Shown here in pieces: positions 63,150 through 64,000 of a stretch of 64,000 bases of DNA. The stretch comes from Megaustenia siamemsis. Taxonomy: Eukaryota; Mollusca; Gastropoda; Stylommatophora; Ariophantidae. The position numbers and the translations under genes were made by a program. Within the stretch, counting starts at the first letter, position 1; each line of letters starts with the position of its first letter. The stretch covers positions 41,247,478 to 41,311,477 of the forward strand of contig JAVIAB010000139.1 in the NCBI GenBank assembly GCA_032433765.1. The letters run 5' to 3'. Below the pieces are notes generated by a model that was not told the origin of the DNA, searched no databases, and worked only from the letters and a program-made list of their open reading frames with translations.

Positions 63150-64000
63150 CGCCCGTGCGCTGCCGGGGCCCGAAAGGGAAGTAAAGAATAGCGGCGCTGT
63201 ACCCTACCAGGCATGTTCGTAAGAGGCGAGAAAGGAGGGTTAGGCATGGGACTGGCTATCCCATACTGTAAAAAAATAAGCCGAAAAAACTTCACAAACA
63301 TGAACAAGTCAAAGAAAGATAAAGTAAATCCGTCAACCAGGAAAGAGAAGGGCTCTCTGTCTAAGAGACGTATGACGCAATCCGGAGAAAGCCATAAGGA
63401 GTCCGGGTTGCCGACTCACCCTTTGTCTACCAGGAAATCATCCAGAATTGGCACCTGGAATGTTCGTACCCTTAACGAACAGGGAAAAGCGGCACAAGTG
63501 GCAGCAGAAATGAACAACTACAAGATAGATATTCTGGGAATGTGTGAAACAAGATGGCTGGGAGCGGAGAGAATAAAATTGAATACAGGGGAGATGATTT
63601 TATCATCAGGACACCAGGAACCAGGAGCACAACATAGCGAAGGGGTAGCTATAATGCTATCAAAGAATGCACAGAAGACACTAATAGAATGGGAGGCAGT
63701 GGGACCAAGACTGGTGAGAGCAACATTTAGAACAACCAAAAACAAAATAAAATTACACATTATACAATGCTATGCACCAACCAACGATAAAGATGACTCA
63801 GTTAAAGATGATTTTTATAAACAGCTACAATGCCAGATGGATGCAAGACGAGCCAAGGATATTATAATCTTGATGGGAGACCTAAATGCTAAGGTAGGAT
63901 CAGACAACAGAGGCTTTGAAGAGATTATGGGAAAACATGGACTTGGAGATATAAACGAGAATGGAGAGATATTTGTGAATTTCTGCGCCCTTAATCAAAT
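63150..64000 (+). mobile_element. 5' end of a family A RTE-like element, runs off the window
   Basis: The 5' terminus CGCCCGTGCGCTGCCGGGGC is shared with the fragment at 4018 (−), whose match ends at the same base. About 60 bases of leader precede the first ATG. Together with the longest 3' copy (41783-44061) the two ends of the element can be described: leader, endonuclease, RT, GAT tail. Confidence 0.85.
63213..64000 (+). CDS. RTE-like polyprotein, N-terminal endonuclease (partial, open)
   Basis: Open for 262 codons from ATG 63213 to the edge of the window with no stop. The start is supported because the minus-strand copy near 4 kb begins with the same residues (MFVRGEKGGLGM). Residues 1-76 are basic. 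The APE-type endonuclease, which nicks DNA for target-primed reverse transcription, follows: RIGTWNVRTLNEQGKAAQV with Asn83, ILGMCETRWLGAERIK with Glu112, IIQCYAPTNDKDD with Tyr187, and IILMGDLNAKVGSDNRG with Asp223 and Asn225. These are the expected catalytic and phosphate-contact residues. The last motif (S-D-H) and the RT would lie beyond the window; in the copy at 41783 they read N-S-D-H-N-P. No lesion is visible, unlike every other retroelement frame here, so this may be an active or very young copy. Confidence 0.9.
   Translation, partial: MFVRGEKGGLGMGLAIPYCKKISRKNFTNMNKSKKDKVNPSTRKEKGSLSKRRMTQSGESHKESGLPTHPLSTRKSSRIGTWNVRTLNEQGKAAQVAAEMNNYKIDILGMCETRWLGAERIKLNTGEMILSSGHQEPGAQHSEGVAIMLSKNAQKTLIEWEAVGPRLVRATFRTTKNKIKLHIIQCYAPTNDKDDSVKDDFYKQLQCQMDARRAKDIIILMGDLNAKVGSDNRGFEEIMGKHGLGDINENGEIFVNFCALNQ

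Overview
This is 64 kb of eukaryotic, AT-rich accessory DNA with no recognisable complete host gene. It is a graveyard of transposable elements, satellites and microsatellites. The element mix suggests an invertebrate, most likely a lophotrochozoan such as a gastropod mollusc. It comprises RTE-like non-LTR elements with (GAT)n tails, a tRNA-derived SINE with a shared 3' hairpin, Penelope-like elements with a GIY-YIG domain, IS630/Tc1-type and hAT transposons, and an adenain-encoding Polinton-type relic. The organism is an inference from element types; no host marker gene confirms it.

Layout. 0-1.5 kb: remnants of three consecutive Polinton/Maverick-type genes (small basic protein, F54H12.2-like virion protein, adenain-like protease) ending at an AATAAA. 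2.5-9.5 kb: non-LTR fragments, a 3-kb decayed EN-RT-RNase H retroelement and an inverted SINE pair. 10.7-18.2 kb: a Penelope-like element with three terminal-repeat pieces that carry a hammerhead-ribozyme-like core, plus the first copy of a 2.1-kb Tc1/mariner-type transposon. 19.2-21.3 kb: a 35-bp satellite. 21.7-23.8 kb: the second transposon copy. 24-29 kb: several 3'-end copies of a second RTE-like family, one nested inside another. 30.0-32.7 kb: a nearly intact hAT element with 8-bp target duplication. 34-37 kb: RTE pieces. 38-41 kb: polypyrimidine DNA and degenerate repeats. 41.5-44.5 kb: a 32-bp satellite split by a 2.3-kb RTE insertion. 44.5-51 kb: SINEs, short fragments, a perfect 94-bp duplication and microsatellites. 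51.3-55.9 kb: a decayed non-LTR element with a restriction-like endonuclease, interrupted by a cysteine-rich repeat-domain pseudogene on the other strand. 58-60.8 kb: an RT-RNase H element carrying a nested insertion. 61-63 kb: minisatellites and SINEs. 63.15 kb to the end: the 5' end of an RTE-like element whose endonuclease frame is open to the edge of the window.

Three informal family labels are used below. Family A is the RTE-like element whose 3' end reads ...GACGGCACTCGATGATGATG. Family B is a related RTE-like element whose 3' end reads ...GGTATGGCACATGATGATG. Family R is a third RT family with an ...AAAGGCAAATGAG-type 3' end. Family A encodes the endonuclease and RT that could have mobilised A copies; the SINE presumably borrows some such machinery. 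Perfect 9-14 bp target duplications around many A, B and SINE copies show that insertion by target-primed reverse transcription was recent enough to read, and the nesting gives a relative order.
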